Below, piece after piece: positions 35,007-44,954 of a DNA stretch of 64,000 bases. Each line of letters starts with the position of its first letter. Positions within the stretch are counted from its first letter, which is position 1. A program made the position numbers and the translations under genes. The stretch is from Bacteroidia bacterium (lineage in GTDB: Bacteria > Bacteroidota > Bacteroidia > JADZBD01): positions 1 through 64,000 of the forward strand of contig JAGVMA010000030.1 of the NCBI GenBank assembly GCA_020054095.1, read 5' to 3'. The notes under the pieces are model-generated. The model was not told where the DNA came from. It searched no databases and worked only from the letters and a program-made list of their open reading frames with translations.

Positions 35007-37409
35007 ATGAAAAATAAAGCCCCAGTCATTTTAGCAATTTTTAGCTTCTGCATCCTCATCGCGCAAGCACAAATAACCCAAACCATACGCGGCAAAGTAT
35101 TGGATAAAGAAAGCCAAACCGAAATAATAGGCGCCAATGTTTTTTTAACCAGCGATAGCACCCAAAAAATTGCAGCTACTACTGATGTTAGCGGCAGCTT
35201 TAGATTAAGCAATGTGCCTGTGGGCAGGCATAGCATAAAAGTTACCTTTATAGGTTATAACGAAGTGCTGCTGCAAAACCTAATAGTGGATGCCGGCAAA
35301 GAACTTATCTTAAATATACTGATGGAAGAAATGGTGAACACCATGGACGAAGTAGAAATTACCGCCAATAAAAAAGGCGAAACCAATAACGACATGAGCA
35401 CCGTTAGCAACAAAAGTTTTTCGATGGAACAAACCGACCGCTATGCCGGCAGCCGCAGCGACCCTGCCCGCATGGCATCTAACTTTGCAGGCGTTAATGG
35501 CGCTAACGATTCGCGAAACGATATTGTAATACGCGGCAATTCGCCCATGGGTTTGCTTTGGCGCGTGGAAGGTATTGATATTCCTAACCCTAATCATTTT
35601 GCAATACCCGGCACCACAGGCGGTGCCATAAGCATATTGAACAATAAAATTTTTGGCGTTTCCGATTTTTATACCGGAGCATTTCCGGCCGAATATGGCA
35701 ATGCAAATGCAGGTGTGTTTGATATAAAACTCCGCAACGGTAATAACGAAAAATTTGAATTCACAGGTCAGCTTGGTTTCTTGGGTACCGAACTTGCCGG
35801 TGAAGGCCCGATAAATAAAAGCAAAGGCTCATCGTTTTTGTTTACCTATCGTTATTCTACTTTAAAATTATTCGAATCGTTTAATTTTAAAATCGGCACA
35901 TCGGCAGTTCCTGCTTATCAGGATGCATCGTTCAAGTTAAATTTCCCCACCAAGAAAAGCGGCATATTCAGTATATGGGCTATAGGCGGAACAAGCAATA
36001 TTAATATTATGCTGAGCGATAAAACGGTGGACGAAGTGGAACTATATGGCGATAATAACCGCGACCAATATTTTAAAACTTCGATGGGCGTGGGTGGATT
36101 TACGCACACCAAATCGGTTAACGATAAATCGTATGTAAAAACTACGCTTGCTTTTTATGCTTCAAGCGCCTTAGCCGACCACGATATTTTTTACCGCGAT
36201 ACCGTTTCGTTTTTAGTAGATACCGTTTTTGCGAAAATGCGTTACCGATATGTATCTAACAAAGCATCGCTCAATCATGCGTTCACGCATAAATTTAGCG
36301 CCAAGCACAGCATTAAAACAGGGCTGCTTGCCGATGCTATTTTTTATAACATGATTGACAGTAATTTATTTGAATCGGCAAATGAATGGCAAGTGCGTAA
36401 TAATATTGCCGGCAATACTTTTTTAATACAGCCCTATTTTCAATGGAAATATAAACCCAATAATAACTTAACGGTTAATGCCGGCTTGCATGCACAGTAT
36501 TTTGCGCTGAGCAATAGTTTTTCGGCAGAACCAAGGGCAGGAGTAAAGTGGCAATTGAAAAACAATCAGGCATTATCGTTTGGTACAGGCATGCACAGCC
36601 AGGTGCAGCCGCTTTATATTTATTTGAATCAGCAAAAAAATGCCAATGGCGAATATGTGCTGCACAATAAAAATTTAGATTTTACACGCGCCATTCATTC
36701 GGTGCTTGGTTACGAAAGAGGATTAGGAAAAAACACACGCATGGTTCTTGAAACTTACTATCAGTATTTGTATAACATTCCGGTAGATAATTTTTCATCG
36801 GCATTTTCGTTGGTTAATCAAGGTTCCACCTTTAGCCGCTTTTTCCCCGATACATTGGTTAACAGCGGCACGGGCTTTAATTACGGTATGGAATTAACCA
36901 TCGAGAAATTTTTCAGCAAGCAGTATTACTTTTTATTTACTGCAAGTTTTTACGAATCGAAATACAAAGGCAGCGATAAAGTTTTGCGCAGCACCGATTA
37001 CAATGGCCGCTATGTGCTAAATGGTTTGTTCGGCAAAGAATTTAAATTAGGCAATAGCGGAAACAAAACACTAAGCACCGGAACAAAAATAACTTGGGCA
37101 GGCGGCAAATTATATACTCCTGCCGATTTAGCTGCATCAAAATTAGCGGGCGAGTTAATTGAAATTGATTCGCTGCGCAATACGGTTAGGTCGGCAAATT
37201 ATTTCCGCCTCGATTTTAAAATTGGCTTTAAAGTGAATACCAAAAAACTAACGCATGAATTAGCGATAGATTTGGTAAACGTGCTGAATAACAAAAACGT
37301 ACTCGGCATAACTTATGCCCCCGATCCTAAAAATCCTACGGCAAGTCCCATCCGCGAAGAATATCAACTCGGCTTTTTACCGCTTTTTTACTATAAACTC
37401 GATTTTTAA
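35007..37409 (+). CDS. TonB-dependent outer-membrane receptor
   Basis: An 800-residue receptor for import across the outer membrane. ATG 35007 gives the signal peptide MKNKAPVILAIFSFCILIAQ. A carboxypeptidase-regulatory-like domain (IRGKVLDKESQTEIIGANVF, about 28-47) is followed by a plug (about 120-230, with NDIVIRGNSPMGLLWRVEGI) and a beta-barrel to the C-terminal Phe. No SusD-like partner is nearby, so it is not a classical polysaccharide SusC pair; the substrate is unknown. Confidence 0.88.
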   Translation: MKNKAPVILAIFSFCILIAQAQITQTIRGKVLDKESQTEIIGANVFLTSDSTQKIAATTDVSGSFRLSNVPVGRHSIKVTFIGYNEVLLQNLIVDAGKELILNILMEEMVNTMDEVEITANKKGETNNDMSTVSNKSFSMEQTDRYAGSRSDPARMASNFAGVNGANDSRNDIVIRGNSPMGLLWRVEGIDIPNPNHFAIPGTTGGAISILNNKIFGVSDFYTGAFPAEYGNANAGVFDIKLRNGNNEKFEFTGQLGFLGTELAGEGPINKSKGSSFLFTYRYSTLKLFESFNFKIGTSAVPAYQDASFKLNFPTKKSGIFSIWAIGGTSNINIMLSDKTVDEVELYGDNNRDQYFKTSMGVGGFTHTKSVNDKSYVKTTLAFYASSALADHDIFYRDTVSFLVDTVFAKMRYRYVSNKASLNHAFTHKFSAKHSIKTGLLADAIFYNMIDSNLFESANEWQVRNNIAGNTFLIQPYFQWKYKPNNNLTVNAGLHAQYFALSNSFSAEPRAGVKWQLKNNQALSFGTGMHSQVQPLYIYLNQQKNANGEYVLHNKNLDFTRAIHSVLGYERGLGKNTRMVLETYYQYLYNIPVDNFSSAFSLVNQGSTFSRFFPDTLVNSGTGFNYGMELTIEKFFSKQYYFLFTASFYESKYKGSDKVLRSTDYNGRYVLNGLFGKEFKLGNSGNKTLSTGTKITWAGGKLYTPADLAASKLAGELIEIDSLRNTVRSANYFRLDFKIGFKVNTKKLTHELAIDLVNVLNNKNVLGITYAPDPKNPTASPIREEYQLGFLPLFYYKLDF

Positions 37410-37470
37410 TTAACACATCTTATTTTTTCTGAAAGCCGAAGACAAGTTTTTGTCGTAGCTAATAAGTTCT

Positions 37471-37500
37471 TTGTCGGCATTTGCCCCCAAATGCCAACAA
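37471..37500. other. Stem-loop between the TonB receptor and the broken T9SS gene
   Basis: GGCATTTG (37476-37483) and CAAATGCC (37488-37495) pair with a 4-nt loop; TTGT and ACAA extend the stem after one mismatch. No U tract. A small GACAA-GTTT-TTGTC hairpin lies at 37441-37454. Possibly a weak terminator or leader structure. Confidence 0.35.
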
Positions 37501-37550
37501 ACTGTTAATAACAATGCTTTAAAGAATGCCCTCGTATTATCTGATTTTAT

Positions 37551-37558
37551 TACTTTCG
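37551..37558 (+). promoter_or_regulatory. Weak -7-like box (TACTTTCG)
   Basis: One base off TAnnTTTG, 44 nt before ATG 37603. Same deviation (TTCG) as the box before the M14 gene. Confidence 0.22.
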
Positions 37559-37602
37559 TTGTCCTTAAAAAAACTCTAAACAAATACATAACCCTATACA
37601 AA

Positions 37603-40600
37603 ATGAAAAAATTAGTATCCATCATCTCGTTCTTACTTGTAGCAGTTTACTCACAAGCGCAAGTTGCTACCGGCTACACATTTAGCCAAACTGCTACTGC
37701 TTACACTCCCATAACGGGCGGTGCAGTATTAGGCAATCCTTCTAACGATGACAATGTGTTTAATGCATTGCCAATTGGTTTTCCGTTTTGGTATAACGGA
37801 GTGGCCTATTCCACTTTTTCTGCAAACGCCAATGGCTTTATTGCTATGGGCAACACAGTTGTGAGTTCTTATACTTCTGTTTCGACAGGTATAATTAATA
37901 ACTTAATAGCTGCTCTCAACTTTGATATACAAGCCAATGTGGGCGTAGGCGAAATGCGTTACCAAACAATAGGTACTTATCCTAATCGCACATTGGTTGT
38001 GCAATGGTCGAGCTACCGCCCATTTAACTCCACTGCGGGCGAAATATATAATTTCCAAATCAGACTTAACGAAACCACCAATACACTCGAAGCAGCTTAT
38101 GGTTCGTTTATACATCCGGGCGCCCTTCGCACAGCAGAAGTTGGCTTACGCGGAAACAGCAATGCTGATTTTAATAACCGCCAAGTAGTTAATGGCGTAC
38201 AGACTTGGAGTACTTCTGTTGCCGGTGCTGTTAACACTGCAAACTGCGAATTAAATAACACGCCATTGGTTCCGCCAAGCGGCTTGCGCTTTGTATGGAC
38301 TCCGGCCACATCTGCCGCACCAACAACTATGACCTTTACAGCAGTTACTACATCAGGCATGACTGTTAACTGGCTCGATAACTCAACCGATGAAACTTCA
38401 TTTGCTTTATTTAATTCTACGGATAACGTAAACTTTAACTATGTAGCATCGGTAGCATCGGTTTCTACACCTACAACAGGTAATCCGTATAACTACGTAG
38501 CTACGGGCCTTTCATCTAACACACTTTATTACTGGCGTGTGATGGCAGTTAATATGGCGCCCGGCTCGCCACTTAGCGGGCAGCAAGCAACTTTGCCCGG
38601 AACCATGTGCGGTACTTACACCATCGGCCCCACTGGAGCGTATACATCTTTAACCGCAGCGATTGCTGCCGTGCAAACTAACGGTATTAATTGCCCTGTA
38701 ATTTTCGATTTACAAGCAGCTTATGTAAGCACCGTTGAAACTTTCCCGATAGTGATCCCTAACTTAGGTCTATCATCTACAAATACCATAACCGTTCGCC
38801 CCGAAATAGGCGCTACTAACTTATCTATAACAAGTGCTGCTACACAAACTATTGATTTAAGTGGCTCTTCTTATTTTAATTTTGATGGTCGCCCGGGCAG
38901 TGTAGGAACTAATCGCGAGCTAACTATTGCCAATACATCAATTACCGGAAACGCAATACGTTATATTAACGATGCGCGGTTTAATGGCTTAAACTTTATG
39001 AAAGTGAGAGGCGTGAACACATCTGCTACAAATGGTGTGGTTTTATTTTCAACTGCAATTGTAAACGGAAATGGTAACAGCAATAACACCATCAACAACT
39101 CGGAGCTTTTTGATGGCGCAACAACACCCGCCAACCTTATTTATTCTACTAATATTATAGCAGGTACTTTTAATGCTCAAAACAGCATAACTAATAGTTT
39201 GTTTTATAACTTTTTTAGTGCCTCGGCTACATCATCGGCAATTACAATTGCAAATAATTCAAGCGCATGGACAATTAATAACAATGATTTTTACCAAACC
39301 GCAACACGTACTTTTACTGCCGGGGTTGTTCACCTTGTAATTTCGGCTACTACTACCTTAGGCGGATTTACTATTAGTGGTAATGATATTGGTGGCACGG
39401 CAATAAACACTGGCGGCACTGCTTATACTATGAATGGTGCTTTTACAAGCCGCTTTGTAGGTATTAATTTTGCAGGTGGCCCTGTTAACTCATTTATTTA
39501 TAATAACAGAATTACCAATTTCAACTTCACTACAACTAATACCTCAACTACCGTTGCCGGTATTTGGTGCGGTATTGTTGTATCGGCAGGTAATGCCGAA
39601 ATAGGACTTCCTACTTTTGGGAATCAAATAGGAAGCACAACGGCCGCCAACCAAATTGTTACCTCTTCAAGTGGCAATGGCGCGCTTACGGTGGGTATTA
39701 ATTCGTCTTCAACCGGAACTGTGAAAATTGAGTTTAATCAAATAGGTGGTATTACAGCTAATAGCTCAGCATCAACTGTTTCATCGAGCATAATGGGTAT
39801 TAATATTTCGGGGGGCACAGGTGCAGTATTAACAATTTCTTCAAATACAATTGGCAGCACAAGTATTAATAACAGTATTATTAATGCTGTGAGTACAGGT
39901 GTTACAGGCGGCCATGTAACGGGCATCATCTCTGGAGCGACAAGTGCACAAACTACTATTTCGGGCAACACCATTCAAAACCTAACAAACCAATATGCCG
40001 GAACTGCTACTACAGGACAAACGCGCGGAATTGTAACTACTTCAGGTGTTAATACTATTACCGGTAACACAATTTCTATTTTATCAAACCTATCACCACA
40101 AACAGGAACAGGTACTGCTGCATCGGTACTTGGTATTTCGCAGCAATCTATTACTGTTGGTCAGCAAATAGTTAGTTTAAATACTATTAGCGGATTAGCT
40201 AACGGAGCGGCAGCAGGTGCAGTAAGCATAATAGGTATTAATTTCACTAATAGCGCAACTGCACCAGAGGGTCGTGTGTTCCGTAATAACATTTCTACAT
40301 TTGCATCAAACTCAAGCGGCATTGCATCCATTTTAGGTATAAACGTAACCGGTGGCGTTTCGCGCTTTTATAACAACTTTATTAATTTAGGTTTAGATGC
40401 GCTAAGCAATCCAATAGTAAATGCACACCAATACATAGGTATAAACAAAACATCAGCTACCAACATTAAGTTTTTCTATAACACGGTTTCTATAGCCGGA
40501 ACAGGAGTTAATACAGGTGTGGTTGATACTTACGCTTTCCGCAGAACAGCAAATTCCACAACTGCAATTGACTCGGTGTTTAACAATATTTTCTCTAACA

Positions 40601-41388
40601 CCCGTTCAAATGCAACTACTGGCGGCACACACTATTCAATAGGAATTAATTCGGTAACACAATTTATTTCTAACGCGAATAACTTTTATGGTAACGGAAC
40701 CGGCTACCAAACGGGCTTGGTAAACGCTACACAGTATTTAACACTTCCACTTTGGAATGCAGCTACAAGTTTTGATGCTAACTCTTTTAACGTAAATCCC
40801 AACTTTGTGAGCGCATCAAACTTGCACTTACAAAATTCTCCTGCTACTCCGTTAGAGTCTTACGCAATTCCTATTTCCGGAATTAACATTGATATAGATG
40901 CAGACACACGTCCGGGTCCGGTTGGCTCAGTAAATGGCGGTGGAACTGTGCCTGATATTGGTGCTGACGAGTTTGATGGTTTCCCGATTTTAATTGACAT
41001 GGGAGTTCAATCATTATTATTACCAACCACCACAGGATGTAAAACCGCAACGGAAACTGTGCGTGTAAGAGTTAGAAACTACAGCAATACAACAATTAAC
41101 TTCGCTGTTAATCCGGTAACTGTGAGTTCATCTGTAACAGGCCCTAATCCACAAGTATTCCCTAACCTTGTTTTATCAAGTGGCACTTTACCCGGAAATG
41201 CTACACTCGATACTATTGTTGCCATTAACTATAACATGACTGCTGTAGGAACTTATGTGTTTAATGCCAACACGAGCATGACTGGTGAAATAGTAGTATC
41301 GAACAATGCTATTGCCCCCGTGAGCACTGTAATTAGTGGAGGTACCGCAACGTTACTCCTAACCCTGTGTGTGCAGGAGCTAACGTAA
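37603..41388 (+). CDS. T9SS surface protein with FN3 and beta-helix, 5' part of a frameshifted gene
   Basis: Codes for 1261 residues before TAA 41386-41388, the last 12 or so out of frame. ATG 37603 gives signal peptide MKKLVSIISFLLVAVYSQAQ. A beta-sandwich domain (about 21-215), an FN3-like domain (about 220-320, VNWLDNSTDETSFALF) and a long right-handed beta-helix of short Asn/Gly/Ser-rich turns with NTIGST-type motifs (about 340-1090) follow, then a CARDB-like stretch (about 1130 on). Homology continues in another frame from about 41346-41352, so a 1-nt loss joins this to the next entry. As it stands the product lacks the sorting tail and would not be exported by T9SS. Confidence 0.8.
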   Translation: MKKLVSIISFLLVAVYSQAQVATGYTFSQTATAYTPITGGAVLGNPSNDDNVFNALPIGFPFWYNGVAYSTFSANANGFIAMGNTVVSSYTSVSTGIINNLIAALNFDIQANVGVGEMRYQTIGTYPNRTLVVQWSSYRPFNSTAGEIYNFQIRLNETTNTLEAAYGSFIHPGALRTAEVGLRGNSNADFNNRQVVNGVQTWSTSVAGAVNTANCELNNTPLVPPSGLRFVWTPATSAAPTTMTFTAVTTSGMTVNWLDNSTDETSFALFNSTDNVNFNYVASVASVSTPTTGNPYNYVATGLSSNTLYYWRVMAVNMAPGSPLSGQQATLPGTMCGTYTIGPTGAYTSLTAAIAAVQTNGINCPVIFDLQAAYVSTVETFPIVIPNLGLSSTNTITVRPEIGATNLSITSAATQTIDLSGSSYFNFDGRPGSVGTNRELTIANTSITGNAIRYINDARFNGLNFMKVRGVNTSATNGVVLFSTAIVNGNGNSNNTINNSELFDGATTPANLIYSTNIIAGTFNAQNSITNSLFYNFFSASATSSAITIANNSSAWTINNNDFYQTATRTFTAGVVHLVISATTTLGGFTISGNDIGGTAINTGGTAYTMNGAFTSRFVGINFAGGPVNSFIYNNRITNFNFTTTNTSTTVAGIWCGIVVSAGNAEIGLPTFGNQIGSTTAANQIVTSSSGNGALTVGINSSSTGTVKIEFNQIGGITANSSASTVSSSIMGINISGGTGAVLTISSNTIGSTSINNSIINAVSTGVTGGHVTGIISGATSAQTTISGNTIQNLTNQYAGTATTGQTRGIVTTSGVNTITGNTISILSNLSPQTGTGTAASVLGISQQSITVGQQIVSLNTISGLANGAAAGAVSIIGINFTNSATAPEGRVFRNNISTFASNSSGIASILGINVTGGVSRFYNNFINLGLDALSNPIVNAHQYIGINKTSATNIKFFYNTVSIAGTGVNTGVVDTYAFRRTANSTTAIDSVFNNIFSNTRSNATTGGTHYSIGINSVTQFISNANNFYGNGTGYQTGLVNATQYLTLPLWNAATSFDANSFNVNPNFVSASNLHLQNSPATPLESYAIPISGINIDIDADTRPGPVGSVNGGGTVPDIGADEFDGFPILIDMGVQSLLLPTTTGCKTATETVRVRVRNYSNTTINFAVNPVTVSSSVTGPNPQVFPNLVLSSGTLPGNATLDTIVAINYNMTAVGTYVFNANTSMTGEIVVSNNAIAPVSTVISGGTATLLLTLCVQELT

Positions 41389-44300
41389 CATTAACTGTTA
41401 CGGGGCAAACAAATGGCGGAAGCATACAATGGCAAGAATCGCAAGACAACATCACCTTTACAAATATTATTGGAGCAACTACTACTCCTTACACCTATAC
41501 TACCAGCACTTCGCAAGCAGATACAATATGGTTCCGTTCGCTAAGTTGTGGTTTACATGCATCTGTAAGCGATACAGCTCGCATTATTTTTGTTACCGCA
41601 CCTACTACTGTTAACGATACCGTTTGCGGACAAGATACAGCTTACCTATCAGCATCAGGCAGTGGCACATTGCGTTGGTTTACTGCGCCTACAGCAGGTA
41701 CACAAGTAAATACCGGAACAAACTACAATGCGTTTGTAACAGCTACCGATACTTTTTATGTAGAAGGAACAAGCGGAACACCACCAACCAGCCATTTAAC
41801 AACACTTGCTGCAGGCAATGGCGCTAATGGAAATATGTTCGCTATTACCGCAATCAACACAGTTACTATCACCGCTTTTGATGGACATACCAATAGCACT
41901 ACTCCGGCAACTTGGCAAATATATTACCGCCCCGATAACTATGCATTTGTGGTAGGAGCTAATACTAACTCAGCCGGATGGATTTCATTAGGAACAGCAA
42001 CCAACGTGCCTTCATTAGGAACAGGATTTGCGACTCCTATTCCAATTACATTTAACGTAACCATTCCTGCCGGATTAACCTATTCTTTTCACATAGTTAC
42101 CACTGCGGGACCTGGTGTAAATTATACAAATGGAACGGCACTAAATAATGTATTCAATGCCAATACTGACTTCCAATTCCGCGAAGGACATGGCGGCTCA
42201 TTATTTAATTGCGTAAACGTGCCGCGAGTGTTTAACGGAAGAATTTATTACAATGCAGGTTGCTCAAGCACTCGCACACCTGTTATTGCTGTTGTAAATC
42301 CTGCACCTATCATGACTGCATCTGCCGCTAGTAATGCTATTTGCAATAACACATCTACACAAATGTTTGCTAACACAGGCAATCCTAACTATATCTTTTC
42401 GTGGACACCACCAACCAACTTAAGTTCTACAACTAACGATACGGTTACAGCAAACCCTACAGCAAATACTAACTACATTGTTTATGCAACGGATACTACT
42501 ACCGGCTGTCGCACATCCGATACAGTTGCAATAACGGTGGGCTTAGCACCTACAATTAATGCTACTGTAAACAACGATACCATTTGCCAAGGCGATACTA
42601 TACAGCTTAATGTAACCGTTCCACCTGCAATGGCGATATTAGGGACTGGCACAATCCAAAATACAAACACAAGTTACCCAGCACCTTATGGTAATTTCTA
42701 TTGGGGAGCTCGCCATCAAATGCTTTACTTGGCATCAGAGTTAACGGCCGCGGGATTAACAGCGGGCCCTATAAATGCCATGTCGTTTGATGTAGCCAAT
42801 GTTAATGCAAGCGCATCCATGCAAGGATTCGAAATTAAATTTGCACACACCACCATCAACAGTATTACTGCTTTCCAGTCACCCACATTTACTTCGGTAT
42901 ATACGAATGCATCTTACACGGCAGTAAACGGTGTTAACTTACACACATTTAGCACTCCGTTTATATGGGATGGCGTTTCTAACATAGTTATTGAAACTTG
43001 TTTCAATAATGGTTCATTTACTGAAAACTGCTCAATGAACCAAAGTACAACCAGCTTTACTTCTACAGTTTATTACAGAGCAGATGCTGCCGGAGTTTGT
43101 ACAAACAATACCGTATTTGCTTCAATAAACCAACGTGCCAATGTGGTTTTCTATTCACAAAACAATTTCTCGTATTCATGGACTCCGGTTGCAAGTTTAA
43201 GTAACTCGAATATCATTAATCCAACAGGAGCACCTACTGTTCCTACAGCATATATTGTAACCGTAACAGATACATTAAACGGTTGTGTGAGCATGGACAC
43301 TGTCAATGTGCATGTTAATCCGGCACCATTGCGTATGCTTAACGATACATCAGTTTGTACGGTTTCTGGCAGCTATACTTTAGATGCTCAAAATGCAGGA
43401 GCTACATATATGTGGAGCACAGGTGCAACCACGCAAGCTATTTTAGTAAACCTAACAGGTTTATACTATGTAGACATTACCACAGTTGCCGGCTGTTCTT
43501 TGCGCGATAGTATTAGCGTAACCATTAACACATTGCCGGTTGTAAACCTTGGTGCTGATGTTACACAATGCGGAGATTCAGTATTGCTTGATGCACTAAA
43601 CGTGGGCTCAACTTATATGTGGAGCACAGGCAGCACAGCACAAACAATCAATGCTGATACAACCGGAATATATTGGGTAGATGTAACCACACCGCAAGGA
43701 TGTACTTCGCGCGATAGCATTTCTATCACGGTTAATCCTGTGCCGGCTGTTGCACTTGGCGTTGACTCGGCACAGTGTGGAGGTAGTATTACACTTGATG
43801 CTCAAAATGCAGGAAGCAACTATTTGTGGAGTGATAATTCTACAACGCAAACCATTACTGTAAACTCAACGGGCACCTACTCGGTAGTAGTAACCAACAT
43901 GCAAGGTTGCTCATCATCCGATACGGTGAATGTTACCATTAATACAATTCCGTTGTTTACACTCGGCAACGATTCGGCACAATGTGCAGGCAGCATTACA
44001 ATTGCCGGTCCTGTGGGCGCTAATAACAGTTACTTGTGGAGTGATAATTCTACAAACGACTCGTTAACAGTAAACACATCTGGCAGTTACAGTTTATCGG
44101 TTACTGATACAGTTACCGGCTGTTCTTACAGCGATACAATTATCATAACCATTAACCAATTCCCAATTGTAGCACTTGGTAATGATACAACCGTTTGCGG
44201 ACAAGTTACATTAGATGCTCAAAATGCGGGCTCAACTTATTTGTGGAGCAACAATGCAGCATCGCAGACAATTACAGTAAACACAACCGGAACATACTTT

Positions 44301-44879
44301 GTTACAGTAACAAACATTGGCGGCTGTTCTTCATCCGACACAATATCTGTAACAGTTAACGCAATACCGAATGCTACACTCACTATTCCTCCGGCTAACG
44401 ATACAGTTTGTTTAAACTGGCCTACTTTTGCATTAACGGGCGGAAGCCCTAATGGCGGTAGTTACTTTGGTCAGGGCGTGAGTAGCAATATGTTTAACCC
44501 TAACTCGGCTGGGGTGGGCATTCATACTATTTCGTATGTGTTTACAAATACTGCCGGATGTTCAGATACTGCATCGGCACTAATTGTAGTAAGCGCTTGC
44601 ACAGGCGTGGAAGAAACAATTGTGATGGGTAATATGCAACTCTTCCCTAACCCAAGTAACGGAAACGTAACTATTATTATTAACAACAGTACTCGTTCGG
44701 GTTATATTGTGGAGGTAACAGATGTGCAAGGTCAATATGTGTACAACGAAAAATTTGAAGACACTAACAGCACAGTTACCAAGCAAATAGATTTAAGCCA
44801 ATTAGCTAACGGAATATATTACATCAAATTAAACGATGGTGTTATAAGCCGCATCAGCAAAATTGCAATTCAGAAATAA
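41367..44879 (+). CDS. 3' part of the frameshifted T9SS gene: Ig-like repeats and type A sorting tail
   Basis: The frame is open from 41337 and could start at GTG 41367, but its natural beginning is the upstream gene: VTPNPVCAGANVTL continues its CARDB-like domain. Contents: an Ig-like unit, a beta-sandwich, five units of about 70 residues (LDAQNAG, YLWSDNSTTQTI, TGTYSVVVT, C), and sorting tail LFPNPSNGNVTIIINN. Without repair of the frameshift it is unlikely to be translated with a signal peptide. A single-base sequencing error is possible. Confidence 0.75.
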   Translation: MCAGANVTLTVTGQTNGGSIQWQESQDNITFTNIIGATTTPYTYTTSTSQADTIWFRSLSCGLHASVSDTARIIFVTAPTTVNDTVCGQDTAYLSASGSGTLRWFTAPTAGTQVNTGTNYNAFVTATDTFYVEGTSGTPPTSHLTTLAAGNGANGNMFAITAINTVTITAFDGHTNSTTPATWQIYYRPDNYAFVVGANTNSAGWISLGTATNVPSLGTGFATPIPITFNVTIPAGLTYSFHIVTTAGPGVNYTNGTALNNVFNANTDFQFREGHGGSLFNCVNVPRVFNGRIYYNAGCSSTRTPVIAVVNPAPIMTASAASNAICNNTSTQMFANTGNPNYIFSWTPPTNLSSTTNDTVTANPTANTNYIVYATDTTTGCRTSDTVAITVGLAPTINATVNNDTICQGDTIQLNVTVPPAMAILGTGTIQNTNTSYPAPYGNFYWGARHQMLYLASELTAAGLTAGPINAMSFDVANVNASASMQGFEIKFAHTTINSITAFQSPTFTSVYTNASYTAVNGVNLHTFSTPFIWDGVSNIVIETCFNNGSFTENCSMNQSTTSFTSTVYYRADAAGVCTNNTVFASINQRANVVFYSQNNFSYSWTPVASLSNSNIINPTGAPTVPTAYIVTVTDTLNGCVSMDTVNVHVNPAPLRMLNDTSVCTVSGSYTLDAQNAGATYMWSTGATTQAILVNLTGLYYVDITTVAGCSLRDSISVTINTLPVVNLGADVTQCGDSVLLDALNVGSTYMWSTGSTAQTINADTTGIYWVDVTTPQGCTSRDSISITVNPVPAVALGVDSAQCGGSITLDAQNAGSNYLWSDNSTTQTITVNSTGTYSVVVTNMQGCSSSDTVNVTINTIPLFTLGNDSAQCAGSITIAGPVGANNSYLWSDNSTNDSLTVNTSGSYSLSVTDTVTGCSYSDTIIITINQFPIVALGNDTTVCGQVTLDAQNAGSTYLWSNNAASQTITVNTTGTYFVTVTNIGGCSSSDTISVTVNAIPNATLTIPPANDTVCLNWPTFALTGGSPNGGSYFGQGVSSNMFNPNSAGVGIHTISYVFTNTAGCSDTASALIVVSACTGVEETIVMGNMQLFPNPSNGNVTIIINNSTRSGYIVEVTDVQGQYVYNEKFEDTNSTVTKQIDLSQLANGIYYIKLNDGVISRISKIAIQK

Positions 44880-44911
44880 TAACAGCCAACAACTGATAAG
44901 TTTTAGTGTTA

Positions 44912-44937
44912 AAAGGCCCGCCTATTGGCGGGCTTTT
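44912..44937 (+). terminator. Intrinsic terminator abutting a promoter box
   Basis: GCCCGCC (44916-44922), loop TATT and GGCGGGC (44927-44933), extended by A-T pairs, followed by T44934-44941. It ends the broken T9SS gene; the next gene's -7 box begins in its T run. Confidence 0.9.
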
Positions 44938-44940
44938 TTT

Positions 44941-44948
44941 TATCTTTG
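44941..44948 (+). promoter_or_regulatory. -7 box (TATCTTTG) for the P-domain gene
   Basis: TATCTTTG matches the consensus exactly and lies 6 nt before ATG 44955, leaving little or no leader. It shares its first T with the U tract of the preceding terminator. No -33 TTTG at the usual distance. Confidence 0.45.
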
Positions 44949-44954
44949 CACAAA

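Noticed and set aside
41337-41388. Programmed ribosomal frameshift joining the two halves of the T9SS gene
   Set aside because: No slippery heptamer or following pseudoknot is visible, and the family is not known for it; an indel or an assembly error is simpler.
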